This document shows, in pieces, positions 63,597 through 64,000 of a DNA stretch of 64,000 bases; the stretch's first letter is position 1; each line of letters starts with the position of its first letter. The DNA is from Pseudomonas sp. FP2309. GTDB lineage: Bacteria; Pseudomonadota; Gammaproteobacteria; Pseudomonadales; Pseudomonadaceae. The notes beneath the pieces are model-generated. The model saw only the letters and a program-made list of their open reading frames with translations, was not told where the DNA came from and made no database searches. The translations under genes were made by a program, and so were the position numbers. The stretch lies in the NCBI RefSeq assembly GCF_030687575.1, contig NZ_CP117439.1, positions 496,001-560,000 on the forward strand, read 5' to 3'.

Positions 63597-64000
63597 TCAG
63601 TCGCTCTGCGGCGGTTTTGCTGCAATCACTCCGTTTGCCTTGTCGTTGTCGGTGACCGCGCGGGCGGCGCTCAAGCACCAGCAGCCTTGCTGCGTTTGGC
63701 TGACCGGGTTGTCCGGGTCAGGCAAGTCGACCTTGGCCAACGCGTTGGAAGTACAGCTCAACGAGCAGGGGCGGCACACCTTCGTGCTTGATGGCGACAA
63801 TGTGCGGGGCGGCCTGTGCAGCGACCTGGGGATGAGCGATGCGGCGCGCAAGGAGAATGTCCGGCGGATCGGCGAAGTGGCGCGGTTAATGGTCGATGCG
63901 GGGTTGATCGTGATCGTGTCGGCGATCTCGCCGTTCAGCGCCGACCGCGCGAGCGCCAGGGCACTGTTCGGGCCGGGGCAGTTCTTTGAGGTGTACATCA
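63589..64000 (+). CDS. cysC: Adenylylsulfate kinase (APS kinase), cut by window end
   Basis: 137 residues seen. P-loop GLSGSGKST at 40-48, the substrate motif DGDNVRGGL at 68-76, [13 protein letters not shown], and SAISPF around 111-116, all as in CysC. It phosphorylates APS to give PAPS, the donor for the sulfotransferase encoded just upstream, with which it overlaps by eight bases. An N-terminal segment of about 28 residues before the core is longer than in stand-alone CysC of E. coli only slightly. Whether an ATP-sulfurylase follows cannot be seen. Confidence 0.9.
   Translation, partial: MNSQSLCGGFAAITPFALSLSVTARAALKHQQPCCVWLTGLSGSGKSTLANALEVQLNEQGRHTFVLDGDNVRGGLCSDLGMSDAARKENVRRIGEVARLMVDAGLIVIVSAISPFSADRASARALFGPGQFFEVYI

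Overview
The window is a GC-rich chromosomal segment of a Pseudomonas of the fluorescens group. The evidence is dense overlapping operons, a P. aeruginosa-like order msrA-dipA-aceF-aceE-glnE-waaF-waaC-waaG-waaP, REP-type intergenic palindromes, and full-length PutA, SelO, MscK and WaaL homologues. No tRNA, rRNA, CRISPR array, prophage or insertion sequence was seen.

Layout. (1) 1-7066, minus strand: the promoter-proximal part of an aryl-polyene (APE, flexirubin/xanthomonadin-like pigment) operon. Reading from the promoter: a chain-length-factor-like ketosynthase, a lysophosphatidate-type acyltransferase, two acyl carrier proteins, a small membrane protein, an acyl-ACP ligase fused to a hotdog dehydratase, a family 2 glycosyltransferase, an LpxL-type acyltransferase and a MIO-type aromatic amino acid ammonia-lyase cut by the window edge. 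Nearly every junction overlaps. (2) 7393-10903: an orphan ParA, a highly structured leader resembling the phage P1/P7 C4 antisense-RNA arrangement in front of a small DUF6124-like gene, trxC, a fragment of a HigA-type antitoxin, and selO. (3) 10952-20623: envelope and housekeeping genes: mscK, nhaP2, a chemoreceptor, a small coiled-coil protein paired with a ZapA-like protein, and an acyl-CoA dehydrogenase. (4) 20778-26746: the divergent proline pair putA/putP, with five GTTGCA-type PutA operator-like sites between them. (5) 26881-29643: an orphan type VI secretion vgrG with a DUF4123 adaptor and no effector gene behind it. (6) 29629-43333: metY, rlmJ, msrA, dipA, the pyruvate dehydrogenase genes aceEF, and glnE. 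(7) 43388 to the end: the LPS core locus: heptosyltransferases waaF and waaC, glucosyltransferase waaG, a run of kinase-fold genes (waaP, wapP, wapQ and a tandem-domain kinase), a lipoprotein, carbamoyltransferase wapO, glycosyltransferase wapH, mig-14, dnpA, ssg, two further glycosyltransferases, another kinase-fold gene on the opposite strand, O-antigen ligase waaL and the flippase msbA. These are followed by a sulfotransferase and an APS kinase that runs off the window.

Together the LPS genes build, phosphorylate, carbamoylate, cap and export the core. The sulfotransferase/APS kinase pair after msbA suggests a further sulfation step. The most unusual item is the C4-like leader at 8305-8541, in which two sense copies of two short motifs flank one antisense copy. 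Others worth attention are the twin palindromes upstream of aceE, the F89-H90 selectivity pair of the ammonia-lyase, and the effector-less vgrG locus.
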